DNA from: an uncultured Altererythrobacter sp.
Lineage (GTDB): Bacteria > Pseudomonadota > Alphaproteobacteria > Sphingomonadales > Sphingomonadaceae
DNA length: 64,000 nt
NCBI GenBank assembly: GCA_913056125.1
Contig: CAJXNC010000003.1
Span: 296,031 to 360,030, forward strand
Reading direction: 5' to 3'
Shown here: positions 7,812-19,407 of the stretch, in pieces
Position numbering within the stretch: the first letter of the stretch is position 1
Layout of the letters: the number at the start of each line of letters is the position of its first letter
Position numbers and translations under genes: made by a program
Notes under the pieces: generated by a model
Databases searched by the model: none
The model's input: the letters and a program-made list of their open reading frames with translations, nothing else
Told to the model about the DNA's origin: nothing

Positions 7812-9166
7812 CTGTCGCGCTTTGCCGCGCTTCTGCGCGCAATATCGTCCCAGATCGAAAAGTCGAAACCAAGATTCCGCCGGGCAGAGAAGCTCTGTCC
7901 CAGCGCATGCGCCAGCAGTGCCAGGGCCATGGCAATGGCGGCACCCAGCGCGCCGAGTGGCGGTATCAAGAGCGTTCCGGCAGCTAAGTTGAGGACGATC
8001 GCCCCGGCCGTCCAGCGAAAGGATATGGCGGCATTGCCGGCAGTGACGTTCAACCGTCCGGCCGGGCCAAGGCTCGCGGCCAGGACATAGCCCGCTGCCA
8101 TGATCCAGACTGCCGGGGCCATTTGCACGAACTCAGCGCCGAAAGCGTGCAAGATGAACCATGCGGCTGCCGCCAGCGGCAGGGCCAGCGCAAGTGTTGC
8201 CAGCGTCGTCACCCGGGTGAAGCTGCGGGTGATGTGCACCAGACGTTCCTTTTCGCCAGCCTGCCAGAGTTCCGAGGCGCGTGAATCGAAGCGCGCGGCG
8301 ACGACCTGGTTGGGCAGGAGGAGGAGGGCGGCCATGCGCCCGACCGGCTGATAAAGTCCGGCCTGCTCGGGTCCGGCAAGCGCCGCCAGCATCATTGTCG
8401 CCAGATCGCTCTGGAGCAGGAGCAGCAGCGAAATGCCGAGGAAAGGCATGGCCTTGCGCAGGTGCTCGCCGATGCGGGGCTGTTCCGCCTTACTGGTTCC
8501 CTTTGGCAGTTGTCGCAAGTTACGCCACACGAACCAGCCGCCGAGGAGTGCGACCAGGACATTGACCGCGAGATAGCCCTGCATGAAGGTCACATGCGTC
8601 AACGAGGCCGCACCAAGGAAGAGCGGGCCGAGCCACAGGCACAGCAAGAGCGGGCGGGCAACGTCATGCGGGATCTGGCCACCGGCGACATCCCCGAAGC
8701 CGAGCGCCGTTCCACGCCACAGATAGATGAAGGCGATGACCGGGACCGCGCCGAGGGCGAAGGGCAGTATCGAGGTGTATATCGCCAGAGTCTCGTCGAG
8801 AATCTCAAAGGCGAGAAGCGCGAATGCGCTGGCCATGGCGCTGACAAGGCAAAGCACCAGGATCGCGCCGAGCAGGAAGCGTCCAATGCCCTTGCTATTG
8901 CCATCGACCCGCATCGCGGCGATCTCGCGCACGGCCAGCGAGGCCAGGCCGAGGACGGATATATTCGCTGCCAATTGCACGACCGCGATGGTGACCGAGA
9001 CGATACCAAGACCCTCCGCGCCCAGCAGCCGGGCCATCAGCACGGATTGCAGGAAGGCGAGGCCGATCCCGGCAACGCGGATGATCATGCTGGTGATCGA
9101 TCCGCGGGCGATCGGCCCGCGGCTGGCGGCGAGACTGCGCGATATCAAGGTCTCGACAAGCTTCAT
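7808..9166 (-). CDS. Wzx-like polysaccharide flippase
   Basis: A 452-residue very hydrophobic protein with about 12-14 membrane helices, matching the oligosaccharide flippase/polysaccharide biosynthesis (MATE/MOP superfamily) pattern. It would move lipid-linked repeat units across the inner membrane. The ATG at 9166 (MKLVETLISRSL) overlaps the upstream DUF354 gene by 4 nt, which sets the start; a longer frame to 9490 only shadows that gene. The N-terminus is basic, followed by GSITSMIIRVAGIGLAF, usual for the family. It is the distal gene of the minus-strand arm. I see no Wzy polymerase or Wzz in the window, so polymerisation would be done elsewhere or not occur. Confidence 0.88.
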   Translation of the reverse strand: MKLVETLISRSLAASRGPIARGSITSMIIRVAGIGLAFLQSVLMARLLGAEGLGIVSVTIAVVQLAANISVLGLASLAVREIAAMRVDGNSKGIGRFLLGAILVLCLVSAMASAFALLAFEILDETLAIYTSILPFALGAVPVIAFIYLWRGTALGFGDVAGGQIPHDVARPLLLCLWLGPLFLGAASLTHVTFMQGYLAVNVLVALLGGWFVWRNLRQLPKGTSKAEQPRIGEHLRKAMPFLGISLLLLLQSDLATMMLAALAGPEQAGLYQPVGRMAALLLLPNQVVAARFDSRASELWQAGEKERLVHITRSFTRVTTLATLALALPLAAAAWFILHAFGAEFVQMAPAVWIMAAGYVLAASLGPAGRLNVTAGNAAISFRWTAGAIVLNLAAGTLLIPPLGALGAAIAMALALLAHALGQSFSARRNLGFDFSIWDDIARRSAAKRDS

Positions 9167-10206
9167 GCGATCATTTCCCGCGCCTTGGCGATCACCGCGT
9201 CGCTCCAATCGGGGCATTCGGCGAGCCATTCGGAGTGGTTGCGGTGAAAGTCCTCGCTGCTGCCGAGCAGGTCCAGCGCGGTCTCGGCGAGCATGTCGCG
9301 CGCATCCGGCTTCAGCAGCTGCAACAGGCCGCGCCGGGCAAGGCCCTGCGTGTAGCCGGGGAAGTCGGTTCCCGAATAGAGTGCCGGAACGCCCATGGTC
9401 ACCGCCTCGCAGGCCATGGTGCAGCTCTCCCCGACATAGGCGTCGCAATGGCCCATCAAATGGTGCAACCGGGCCGGATCGCCATGCCACAGATGCGGGC
9501 GGAGGAAATCGGGCGGTTCGATCTCGGCGGAGACATGCAGCTTGGCCTTCGGAGCGAGCGCGGAGACGAGCTGTTCGAGCTGCTCCTCGCTCCAGCCGGC
9601 CTTGCCAAGGTCGTGGTTCGCTCCCCAGCGGACCAAGCGGATGAGGACATTGCGGCGATCAGGATCGAGCCCAAGCGCCTTGGCCTTTTCCAAGTCGGGC
9701 TGGAATGCGGAAGGATGGAAATAGCTGAGATCCTTGGTCCCGAAGAGCCGGGTGAAGCGGTCTTCGGGCAACGCGCCGGTGTAATCCTCTGGCACGATCA
9801 CATGCGAGATGAAGGGCCACGCAAGCCGCGTCTGCAATTTCGCATTCTCGCTGTCATAGACCGCGAGCGTCGGGATGCCGAACAGCTTGCCGACATGTGA
9901 AATGGCCACGCCGCCAAAACCAATCATGAGGTCGGGCCGGTCCGCGCGCACGAGCCGGGCAAGCGCAGCGTCGCGTTTCAGCAGTTCCACCGCTAGTCCC
10001 GCAGCGCCATTGCCCTGGCGGCTGATCGGTGTGTGCGCGATGGAAAAACGTTCGAGCAGGTCGGTGGCGACATCCTTGTGACGCGATGCCACCGTTACCC
10101 TGTCGCCATTGGCGATGAAACTGCGGATCGGTCTGAGGAAGAACAGCACATCTGCAGGGTGCACGATCTCGAAAAGGACATGCAGGGGCTTGTCAGAATT
10201 CGACAT
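9163..10206 (-). CDS. DUF354-like glycosyltransferase
   Basis: A 347-residue protein with a GT-B-like layout. The N-terminal half has HVLFEIVHPADVLFFLRPI and an IGFGGVAISHVGKLFGIP segment, and the C-terminal half has the GHCDAYVGESCTMACEA stretch, the phosphate-binding-type loop found in UDP-GlcNAc 2-epimerase/MurG-like folds and in DUF354. Proteins of this kind occur in capsule and LPS clusters as probable glycosyltransferases. The start at 10206 (MSNSDKP) lies 14 nt inside the upstream PMT-like gene and its stop overlaps the flippase start. No membrane helix is evident, so it is expected to act at the cytoplasmic face. The exact sugar is unknown. Confidence 0.72.
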   Translation of the reverse strand: MSNSDKPLHVLFEIVHPADVLFFLRPIRSFIANGDRVTVASRHKDVATDLLERFSIAHTPISRQGNGAAGLAVELLKRDAALARLVRADRPDLMIGFGGVAISHVGKLFGIPTLAVYDSENAKLQTRLAWPFISHVIVPEDYTGALPEDRFTRLFGTKDLSYFHPSAFQPDLEKAKALGLDPDRRNVLIRLVRWGANHDLGKAGWSEEQLEQLVSALAPKAKLHVSAEIEPPDFLRPHLWHGDPARLHHLMGHCDAYVGESCTMACEAVTMGVPALYSGTDFPGYTQGLARRGLLQLLKPDARDMLAETALDLLGSSEDFHRNHSEWLAECPDWSDAVIAKAREMIA

Positions 10207-11884
10207 AGAGTTCGCCCGATTCCAGCTCTTGGCTCGGCAGGGGCAGGTGATCGCCCCAGACCAGCCTCGGCTGCTGGTCCGCAGGCACAGTAATCTCATG
10301 GTCGCCGCGCGCAATGTGCACGGTCTCGCCATCGACAAGTGCGTTGCCGTCAACCTCGATCGCGCCACCCTCAACCGTATAGGTTCCGGGCACGAGGAAT
10401 TCCTCTGTGAAAGTGCCTTGCCGTGCCGAAAAGTCCTTGCCCGCAACCCAGATCGGCCAGGAAAACTCTATGTAATTGTCCTGCAGAGCCGCAATGTCCT
10501 GAGGGAAGAAGATGTCCCGTCGCTGGCCGCGAATGCTCTCCTCGAGCAGCGAGTGATTGGCGAGGAAAAGCGGAACCACGCGCGCTTGCATGGCTTCGCG
10601 ATAGGCGGGCAGCCCGGCGCTCTGGTAGGCATTGATGCCCCATGGGGTGAGGAAATTGTTCGCTTTGGGCCAGCCGCCAAGCATGTAATTGTGATCGAAA
10701 TAGGTGACAGGCTCGGCAAAGACCTCGTGCACATTCATTTCGACCTGGCGCTGGCGATCGATCAACTCGCGATCCTCGATCAGCCAGATGCCGCTTCCGG
10801 TGACCAGTAGTACCAGGGCCAGAATGCGGGCCGAATAGCGCTTGGTCAGGAACTCGATGGCCGGTACGCAGGCGATGGCGAGAGGGGCGAGGATGTAAAC
10901 ATAAAAATAGCCCGCCGTGTTGGTGTAGAAGAGGATCGAGGTGATCGGCAGCCACAGCCCGGCAAATGCGATCTTGCGCCCGGCCGGCATGTCCGAACGC
11001 CACAAGATTGCGGGAAGCACGGCAATCATGATCGCGAGGATCGGGGCAGTGAATGCGGCCTTCACGGCCATGCGCCAATAGGGCGGGGTGCCAAAGAAGA
11101 AGGCCCAGTTGCCAGCCGTGCTGACCACTTTCTGCGTGCTGCCCGAGGCGCCGCTTGCAGAGGTTACGCCCTGCGCATGAAGCATGTAGATGGCGGCAAA
11201 GCTGACCATCGCGGCGATGGCACAGCCTGCCAAGCGGACAAATTCCGGGCGACTCCAATCGGTTTTCTGCCAGCGCCAGATGGCTATGCCGGCAAAGGCT
11301 GGTGCGTAGAGCACGGCCTTGACCGAGACCATTGCGGCTAGTCCGGCGAGTACGCCGAAGCCGATGATGGCTGGCAGGCGCAGCCGGGCTGTCGCCAGCA
11401 CGGCGAGAGAAGAACAGAGCAGGGCGGTCAGGATCGGATCGACCCGAAAACTCGTACCGTGCTGCAGGACATAGCCTGCCGAGACATAGGCCAGCGCAGC
11501 GAAGAGTGCGGTGGCTGTGCTCGCAAAGCGCCTGGCGATTGCGATGATGCAGCCAATCGTCACCAGTTCACAGACGAACATGAAGATTCGTGCGAAGACA
11601 ATATGATCCGTGCTCGTCTGGAACATGCCGGGGAGCCATGCGAAGAGGCGGACATGGATCGTCTGTAGCGGGCGGCCAAGCTCACCCTGGGTAAACTGCG
11701 CGACTTCGCGGAAATAGGAATATTCGTCCCAGTTGATCGCGCGGGTGAAGACCAGCGAGATTTGCAGCACCAGCAGGATCAGCAATGCACCGGCAGGCGT
11801 GGCGTAGCTGGTGCTATCCTCGTGCGCTTGCGCAGGGGCGATGGCGGGGGCCTTGTCCTGCAAGGGAAGGACGGCGCTGGTCAT
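10193..11884 (-). CDS. PMT/ArnT-like membrane glycosyltransferase
   Basis: A 563-residue integral membrane protein of the GT-C type (dolichyl-phosphate-mannose mannosyltransferase/ArnT-like, glycosyltransferase family 39/83 pattern). A short cytoplasmic N-terminus is followed by the first helix and, at residues 51-56, NWDEYS, the acidic pair after helix 1 that is catalytic in GT-C enzymes. About ten more helices follow, then a soluble C-terminal domain from about residue 380. Such enzymes take a polyprenyl-phosphate sugar on the periplasmic side. The adjacent upstream gene encodes the DPM1-like enzyme that would make the polyprenyl-phosphate sugar, so the two probably act in series. The gap between them is 2 bp. 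Confidence 0.85.
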   Translation of the reverse strand: MTSAVLPLQDKAPAIAPAQAHEDSTSYATPAGALLILLVLQISLVFTRAINWDEYSYFREVAQFTQGELGRPLQTIHVRLFAWLPGMFQTSTDHIVFARIFMFVCELVTIGCIIAIARRFASTATALFAALAYVSAGYVLQHGTSFRVDPILTALLCSSLAVLATARLRLPAIIGFGVLAGLAAMVSVKAVLYAPAFAGIAIWRWQKTDWSRPEFVRLAGCAIAAMVSFAAIYMLHAQGVTSASGASGSTQKVVSTAGNWAFFFGTPPYWRMAVKAAFTAPILAIMIAVLPAILWRSDMPAGRKIAFAGLWLPITSILFYTNTAGYFYVYILAPLAIACVPAIEFLTKRYSARILALVLLVTGSGIWLIEDRELIDRQRQVEMNVHEVFAEPVTYFDHNYMLGGWPKANNFLTPWGINAYQSAGLPAYREAMQARVVPLFLANHSLLEESIRGQRRDIFFPQDIAALQDNYIEFSWPIWVAGKDFSARQGTFTEEFLVPGTYTVEGGAIEVDGNALVDGETVHIARGDHEITVPADQQPRLVWGDHLPLPSQELESGELYVEF

Positions 11885-11886
11885 GG

Positions 11887-12912
11887 TTAGCCCTGCTGGC
11901 GCTTGGCGATATCGATTACGGGTGTGTCGGCGTGCCCGGAAGCGGTCGTTTCCGGATCGCCCAGCCTTGCCACCTTCTCCTCGATCTCGCGAACCTTTTG
12001 CAGGTTCATTTCGAGCAGCTTGCGATTGGTCGCGATAAGGTCTGCCAGGATGCCCATCACCGCGGTGATCGTGCCCAGCATGAGCAGGGCCCCGCCAATG
12101 ACGAGCGACTGGATATGGCCTTCGCCATCGCCGCTCATCCAGAACCACAGGAAGCGCAGGATCGGCAGCATGCCGACAAAGGCTGTGAGAAGGCCGGTGC
12201 CGACGAAAACGCGCAGCGCATTATGCGTGGTGTATGCGCGCAGGATGGTGACGCCGGTCTGTCCGATAAAGCCGGGGATCGACTTGAAGAGGCGGCTCGG
12301 GCGCTCGGTGCGATGGGTGCGAACCGGCACGGTGGTAATGGCCATCCTCTTGCGGCCCGCCTGGATCAGCATGTCGGTGGTGTAGGAAAACTCGGTGGTG
12401 ATATTGATGCGGCGCGCGGCCTCGCGGCTGATTGCACGGAAGCCGCTCACCGCGTCACTGACCTCTGTGCCCGCGCAGCTCTGGACTACGCGGCTGCCGA
12501 TCTTCTGCAGGCGTCGCTTGAACGGGCCGAAATGGGCATTGTCGTGCACGCCGCGATCGCCGATCACGATGTCCGCTTCACCCTTGATGACCGGCTGGAC
12601 CAGCGCAGCGATGTCCTCGCCCTCGTACTGCCCATCTGCATCGGTGTTGACGATCACGTCGGCCCCTGCGGCCAATGCAGCGTCCACGCCTGTGCGGAAG
12701 GCAGCGGCCAGACCGCGATTGCGGCGATGCTGGACCACATGGTGCACACCCCACTGGCGGGCAACCCGAGCCGTATCGTCGCTGCTGCCATCGTCGATGA
12801 CGAGATATTCGATCACATCCACGCCCTCGATCCGCCGCGGCAGTTTCGCGAGCGTTTCGGGCAGGTGGTCCGCCTCGTTCAGGCAGGGAATCTGGATGAT
12901 CAGCTTGGTCAT
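11887..12912 (-). CDS. DPM1/ArnC-like GT2 glycosyltransferase
   Basis: A 341-residue family 2 glycosyltransferase with an N-terminal GT-A domain (IPCLNEADHL at 8-17, VIDDGSSDDT at 38-47, NTDADGQY at 89-96 with the DAD metal motif) and two C-terminal membrane helices (about 235-256 and 269-292). A charged, probably coiled-coil tail follows. This layout is that of polyprenyl-phosphate sugar synthases. It is the first gene of the minus-strand arm, so the promoter should lie in 12913-13074, where an inverted repeat GTTAA-N10-TTAAC occurs at 12960-12979. It likely supplies the lipid-linked sugar for the adjacent PMT-like enzyme. Confidence 0.86.
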   Translation of the reverse strand: MTKLIIQIPCLNEADHLPETLAKLPRRIEGVDVIEYLVIDDGSSDDTARVARQWGVHHVVQHRRNRGLAAAFRTGVDAALAAGADVIVNTDADGQYEGEDIAALVQPVIKGEADIVIGDRGVHDNAHFGPFKRRLQKIGSRVVQSCAGTEVSDAVSGFRAISREAARRINITTEFSYTTDMLIQAGRKRMAITTVPVRTHRTERPSRLFKSIPGFIGQTGVTILRAYTTHNALRVFVGTGLLTAFVGMLPILRFLWFWMSGDGEGHIQSLVIGGALLMLGTITAVMGILADLIATNRKLLEMNLQKVREIEEKVARLGDPETTASGHADTPVIDIAKRQQG

Positions 12913-12959
12913 TGGGCCCCCGGTCACCGGCCCGCATCCGGACCGCGTAATAGGGCTTT

Positions 12960-12979
12960 GTTAAGCATGACGGTTTAAC
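12960..12979. promoter_or_regulatory. inverted repeat in divergent promoter region
   Basis: GTTAA and TTAAC form an inverted repeat with a 10-bp centre, 48 bp upstream of the minus-strand GT gene and 95 bp upstream of the DMT transporter gene. The two TTAA halves recall CtrA-type sites, but the spacing is not the canonical 7 bp, so CtrA is not claimed. It is the only clear symmetric element in this 162-bp divergent gap besides a small CCGCC-TTT-GGCGG hairpin at 12997-13009. Confidence 0.25.
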
Positions 12980-13074
12980 GATTGGTAAAACACGCGCCGC
13001 CTTTGGCGGGGCGATTTGCCGAGAGCGCCGGAAAGCCCTAAGCGGCTTCTTCCACTCGGGAGATCGCAGTTTCC

Positions 13075-13989
13075 ATGCAACAATCGGATCGCGCCGGCCT
13101 GCTATTCGCGCTTGCCGGCTTCTGCACGCTCTCGATTGGCGATGCGATCATCAAGGGAATGGCAGGGGAATGGCCGGCCCCCGCCATGGCGGCAACGCGC
13201 TATATCTTGGGTACGCTGCTGCTTGGCGTGCTGATCGTCCGCAGCGAAGGAGCGGGCGCGCTGGCACTGCCGAAGGATAAATTGCAGTGGTTGCGCGGCA
13301 TTGCCATCAGCATGTCGGCGATCGGCATGTTCCTGGCGGTGTGGATCATGCCGCTGGCGGAGGCGACAACCATCGCCTTCACGCAGCCGATGATCACTGC
13401 CCTGCTGGCCATGCTGTTCCTGAGCGAACGGGCGCACAAGAGCACATGGATCGCCACGATTGCCGCTTTTATCGGCGTTTTCATCGTGTTGCGGCCCAAT
13501 TTCGACAGTGCCGGTTGGGGTGTGCTGTTCCCGCTCATGGGCGCGACGGGCATGGCAATCACCATCATTGCAAACCGCAAGGTCCACGGCCGGGCGAGCA
13601 TCCTGGCCATGCAGTACTACATGTCGGTCACGGCGATGATCTTCCTGATTTTTGCGACGCTGGTGGGGCACTTCAGCGGACTGGAAGGGTTCACGATGAG
13701 CTGGCCGCACTGGTCGATCGTCGCGCGCTGTGCCTTTATCGGCCTTTCCGCCACGCTGGCGCAGTGGTTCATCTATATGGGTACGGCGCGGGCCGGGGCA
13801 GGGACCATAGCCCCCATGACCTACGGCCAGCTTCTAATGGCGGTAGCATTCGGCTACTTGTTCTTCGACGATGTTCCCGATGCGATTGCCATGCTGGGCG
13901 CGGCGATCATTATCGGAGCCGGTCTCTATCTCTGGCACGCGGGAAGGCAGCGCGACCGTGCGCGCAAGGCCGCCAATGGCAACGACTGA
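13075..13989 (+). CDS. DMT-superfamily (EamA) transporter
   Basis: A 304-residue membrane protein with ten predicted helices arranged as two EamA repeats. The first repeat contains the WIMPLAEATTIAFTQPMITALLAMLFLSE stretch and the second ends with the TIAPMTYGQLLMAV and GAAIIIGAGLYL segments, typical of the RhaT/EamA drug-metabolite exporter group. It sits in the inner membrane and probably exports a small metabolite; the substrate cannot be inferred. The gene runs divergently from the glycan operon. Its 3' end overlaps the HNH gene by 14 nt, so the two are probably co-transcribed. Confidence 0.88.
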   Translation: MQQSDRAGLLFALAGFCTLSIGDAIIKGMAGEWPAPAMAATRYILGTLLLGVLIVRSEGAGALALPKDKLQWLRGIAISMSAIGMFLAVWIMPLAEATTIAFTQPMITALLAMLFLSERAHKSTWIATIAAFIGVFIVLRPNFDSAGWGVLFPLMGATGMAITIIANRKVHGRASILAMQYYMSVTAMIFLIFATLVGHFSGLEGFTMSWPHWSIVARCAFIGLSATLAQWFIYMGTARAGAGTIAPMTYGQLLMAVAFGYLFFDDVPDAIAMLGAAIIIGAGLYLWHAGRQRDRARKAANGND

Positions 13990-14260
13990 CGGCGACGAGT
14001 GCTGGCTGTGCGGCCGACCGCTGGGGCGCCGGGTACAGCTTCATCATGTGGTGCCCAAGGCGAAGAAGGGACGAGAGACGGTGAAGGTCCATCCGATCTG
14101 CCACCGCACGATCCATGCGCATTTCACCAATGCGCAACTGGTGCGTCTCGACGGGGCGCGAGAGCCGGTCGCCGCACACCCGGAAATCGCGACCTTCCTT
14201 GAATGGGTTGCGGACAAGCCGGCAGATTTCCATGCGCCGGTGCGGCGCAAGCGGGGCTAG
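13976..14260 (+). CDS. small HNH-endonuclease-like protein
   Basis: A 94-residue protein with a zinc-knuckle plus HNH pattern: CWLCG near the N-terminus, HHVVPKAKKG in the middle and HPICHRTIHAHF. The HH, the two CxxC/C-H pairs and the RTIH segment fit a beta-beta-alpha-metal fold. It starts inside the transporter gene (14-nt overlap), so ATG at 13976 is chosen over the upstream shadow frame. No phage or restriction genes surround it. Small stand-alone HNH proteins of this sort are common housekeeping-region genes in alphaproteobacteria; the DNA target is unknown. Confidence 0.8.
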   Translation: MATTDGDECWLCGRPLGRRVQLHHVVPKAKKGRETVKVHPICHRTIHAHFTNAQLVRLDGAREPVAAHPEIATFLEWVADKPADFHAPVRRKRG

Positions 14261-14433
14261 GGATCGGCCGACAGGGAGCGCATGCCCTTGGTCCGGCTTG
14301 TCAGGTGATATTGGCGGCACAGTTCGCAGCGATAGGGACGTAGCGTGACCCTAGCCTTCAACGCGGCCTCGGTCGCCTCTGCAAGCGTGCCATAGCGGCG
14401 CTTCCTGGTGCAGATGCCCAATCGGGTTTTCAT
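14257..14433 (-). CDS. small conserved CxxC protein, unknown
   Basis: A 58-residue basic protein from the ATG at 14433 (65 residues from 14454, but that start overlaps the ATP-operon terminator stem). The middle YGTLAEATEAALKA looks helical, and the end RPYRCELCRQYHLTS holds a CxxC followed by H, suggesting a half zinc finger. I recall similar small proteins in sphingomonads, but no function is known to me. It is convergent with the HNH gene, overlapping its stop by 4 nt. The protein could bind nucleic acid or simply be a metal-binding fold. Confidence 0.55.
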   Translation of the reverse strand: MKTRLGICTRKRRYGTLAEATEAALKARVTLRPYRCELCRQYHLTSRTKGMRSLSADP

Positions 14434-14453
14434 GCGCGCGCTTTCACCAAACA

Positions 14454-14481
14454 AAAAGGGCGCCGCAAGTGGCGCCCTTTT
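14454..14481 (-). terminator. rho-independent terminator of the atp operon
   Basis: A perfect 11-bp stem (14454-14464 with 14471-14481, loop GCAAGT) followed on the minus strand by a T-run. It lies 23 bp past the atpC stop and is a convincing intrinsic terminator for atpHAGDC. The symmetric A/T flanks mean it could work in both directions. Confidence 0.85.
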
Positions 14482-14504
14482 CGAATTTGCGTGGTGCGAC
14501 TGGA

Positions 14505-14762
14505 TCAGTCTTCAACGTGTTCCGCCAGCACGGTCAGGCCCTTGTCGCCGACTTCGGCGAAGCCGCCCTTGACCTCAATGCTTTCCGGAGCGGCCCCGGC
14601 GGTCTTGTAGACCTGCACAGCGCCGTCCTTGATCGTCGACATGAAGGGCGCATGGCCTTCCAGCACGCCGAATTCGCCTTCCGCACCGGGGACGACCACC
14701 ATGTGGACCTCTTCCGAGCGGACCAGCTTGGCCGGCGTGACGAGTTCGAAGTGCAATGCCAT
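14505..14762 (-). CDS. atpC: ATP synthase F1 epsilon subunit
   Basis: An 85-residue protein with the beta-sandwich domain of epsilon ([32 protein letters not shown] is diagnostic in content). It links gamma to the c-ring in the F1Fo ATP synthase at the inner membrane. The family is usually about 130-140 residues; here the C-terminal two-helix inhibitory domain is absent and the frame ends cleanly at a stop just before a terminator, so this is a natural short form rather than a broken gene. It follows atpD by 5 bp and is the last gene of the operon. Confidence 0.93.
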   Translation of the reverse strand: MALHFELVTPAKLVRSEEVHMVVVPGAEGEFGVLEGHAPFMSTIKDGAVQVYKTAGAAPESIEVKGGFAEVGDKGLTVLAEHVED

Positions 14763-14767
14763 GGCGA

Positions 14768-16243
<1,476 letters not shown>

Positions 16244-17113
16244 TTAGAGCGCTTCTGCGCCCGCAATGATTTCAATAAGTTCGGTGGTGATCGCGGCCTG
16301 GCGGCTGCGGTTGTACTGGATCGTGAGCTTGTCGATCAGCTCGCCGGCATTGCGCGTGGCGTTGTCCATCGCGGTCATCGACGCGCCGTGTTCGGAAGCT
16401 TCGCGTTCGAGGAGTGCGCCGAACAGCTGCGTGCGGACGTAACGCGGCAGGAGCTCTTCGAGGATTGCTTCCTCATCCGGTTCGTATTCGACAACGGATT
16501 CCGAAGCCACGCTCTCCTCGGGCGAGGGAACCGGGATCAGCTGCTGCGTCACCGGATCCTGCGCGAGGGCCGACTTGAACACCGGGAAGACCAGTGATGC
16601 TACGTCGAATTTGCCTTCTTCGAACAGCTTCACGAGATCGTCGGCAATCTGTTCGGCCTGTTCGTAGCCGGGATTGCGCACTTCGCTGGTATCGAAGTGC
16701 TTGTCGATCTGATCGGCATAGTCGCGCTTGATCGGTGCGCGGCCCTTGCGGCCGACGAGGTAGAAGGTCACCTTCTTGCCGGCGGCTTCGAGAGCCTTGG
16801 CCTGCTTCTTGGCTTCCTTGACGATATTCGCGTTGAGACCACCGCACAGGCCCTTGTCGGTGTTCACGACAACGAGCAAGTGGCGCTGGTCCGAACCGGT
16901 GCCGGCAAGCAGCTTCGGCGCGCTATCGCCGCTGACCTTGGTCGACAGCGAGGCCATCACCGATGCCAGACGCTCCGCGAACGGACGCGCGGCTTCGGCG
17001 GCGGCCTGAGCCTTGCGCAGCTTCGCCGCGGCGACCATTTGCTTCGCCTTGGTGATCTTCTGCGTCGACTTGACCGACTTGATCCGGTCTTTGAGTTCCT
17101 TGAGGCTAGCCAT
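16244..17113 (-). CDS. atpG: ATP synthase F1 gamma subunit
   Basis: A 289-residue rotor subunit. The N-terminal [26 protein letters not shown] helix (here ending [11 protein letters not shown]) and the C-terminal [29 protein letters not shown] region are both conserved. It rotates inside the alpha3beta3 ring and couples proton flow to catalysis. Spacing to atpA is 31 bp and to atpD 18 bp. Mid-protein residues around 190-210 are acidic and variable, which is usual for alphaproteobacterial gammas. Confidence 0.98.
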   Translation of the reverse strand: MASLKELKDRIKSVKSTQKITKAKQMVAAAKLRKAQAAAEAARPFAERLASVMASLSTKVSGDSAPKLLAGTGSDQRHLLVVVNTDKGLCGGLNANIVKEAKKQAKALEAAGKKVTFYLVGRKGRAPIKRDYADQIDKHFDTSEVRNPGYEQAEQIADDLVKLFEEGKFDVASLVFPVFKSALAQDPVTQQLIPVPSPEESVASESVVEYEPDEEAILEELLPRYVRTQLFGALLEREASEHGASMTAMDNATRNAGELIDKLTIQYNRSRQAAITTELIEIIAGAEAL

Positions 17114-17144
17114 TTCGGCTCCCTAGCTGGTGTCTCTTGTGGGC

Positions 17145-18674
<1,530 letters not shown>

Positions 18675-18711
18675 TTATCAGCCTTTCAAGTGAGCTTGTG
18701 ACCTGGGCGGA

Positions 18712-19269
18712 TCAGGCGCTCTTCATTGCCTGGGCAAGAGAATTGAGACGGGTGCGGATCGAAGTGTCGATACGCTTCGAACCGATGGTAACGACGAGAC
18801 CGCCCAGAAGGTCGGGATCGACGCGGGACTTGAGCTTGATGGTGCGGCCCTCGCGGGCACGCAGCTTGGTTTCCAGCTCGGAAAGCTGGGAATCGCTGAG
18901 GGCATGGGCGCTGGCGACTTCCGCATTCACTTCGCCGCGCTGGGCGGCGGCGATCATGGCGAAGGCGCGGATCATGCCGGGCAGGTGCGACACGCGGCGA
19001 TTTTCCGCCAGCACGCCGAGGAAATTGCGGGTCAGATCGCTGAGGCCGAGATGATCACCCAGGCCGGCCATGACCTTGGACAGCTGGCTGCGCTTCACTT
19101 CGGGGTTCTTGATCAGCGCGCGAAGTTCGCCCGATTCGGCCAGGGCCTCACCCAGCTTTTCGAGGTCGGACTCGACGGCAGTGACGGTTCCCGCCTCGCT
19201 GGCGAGATCGAATAGTGCACTGGCATAACGGCCTGCCAGGCTTGCCTGAATACCGGCGGAAAGCTCCAC
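18712..19269 (-). CDS. atpH: ATP synthase F1 delta subunit
   Basis: A 185-residue delta (OSCP-like) subunit that holds F1 to the peripheral stalk. The N-terminal helical domain begins [15 protein letters not shown] and the C-terminal part has the [20 protein letters not shown] segment, both diagnostic. The start codon is GTG at 19269; no better ATG precedes the conserved domain. It is the first gene of the operon, so the promoter should be in 19270-19407, where a candidate is listed separately. Confidence 0.96.
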   Translation of the reverse strand: MELSAGIQASLAGRYASALFDLASEAGTVTAVESDLEKLGEALAESGELRALIKNPEVKRSQLSKVMAGLGDHLGLSDLTRNFLGVLAENRRVSHLPGMIRAFAMIAAAQRGEVNAEVASAHALSDSQLSELETKLRAREGRTIKLKSRVDPDLLGGLVVTIGSKRIDTSIRTRLNSLAQAMKSA

Positions 19270-19302
19270 GCGTGAGGTCCCCTGTGAGGTCCGAGAAACG
19301 AT

Positions 19303-19331
19303 AGATTTCTCTTGCCCTAAAATGGACTCAA
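19303..19331 (-). promoter_or_regulatory. candidate promoter of the atp operon
   Basis: On the minus strand TTGAGT (19326-19331) is followed after exactly 17 bp by AAATCT (19303-19308), a loose sigma-70 pattern 34 bp upstream of the atpH GTG. This is an AT-richer spot in the 138-bp gap. The -10 match is weak, so this is only a suggestion. Confidence 0.3.
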
Positions 19332-19407
19332 AGAACAGTGTCCGGGCAAGGTTGGCGCGCGCCTAGCAGCAGGTGACATGGGATGCAAGCCGGGTTCCCG
19401 GGAAAGC

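Noticed and set aside
12960..12979. Considered as a CtrA binding site
   Set aside because: The TTAA halves are 10 bp apart instead of 7, so it does not meet the consensus; kept only as a generic inverted repeat.
13976..14260. HNH protein taken as part of a restriction or homing system
   Set aside because: No methyltransferase, intron or specificity gene is adjacent, and it overlaps an ordinary transporter gene.
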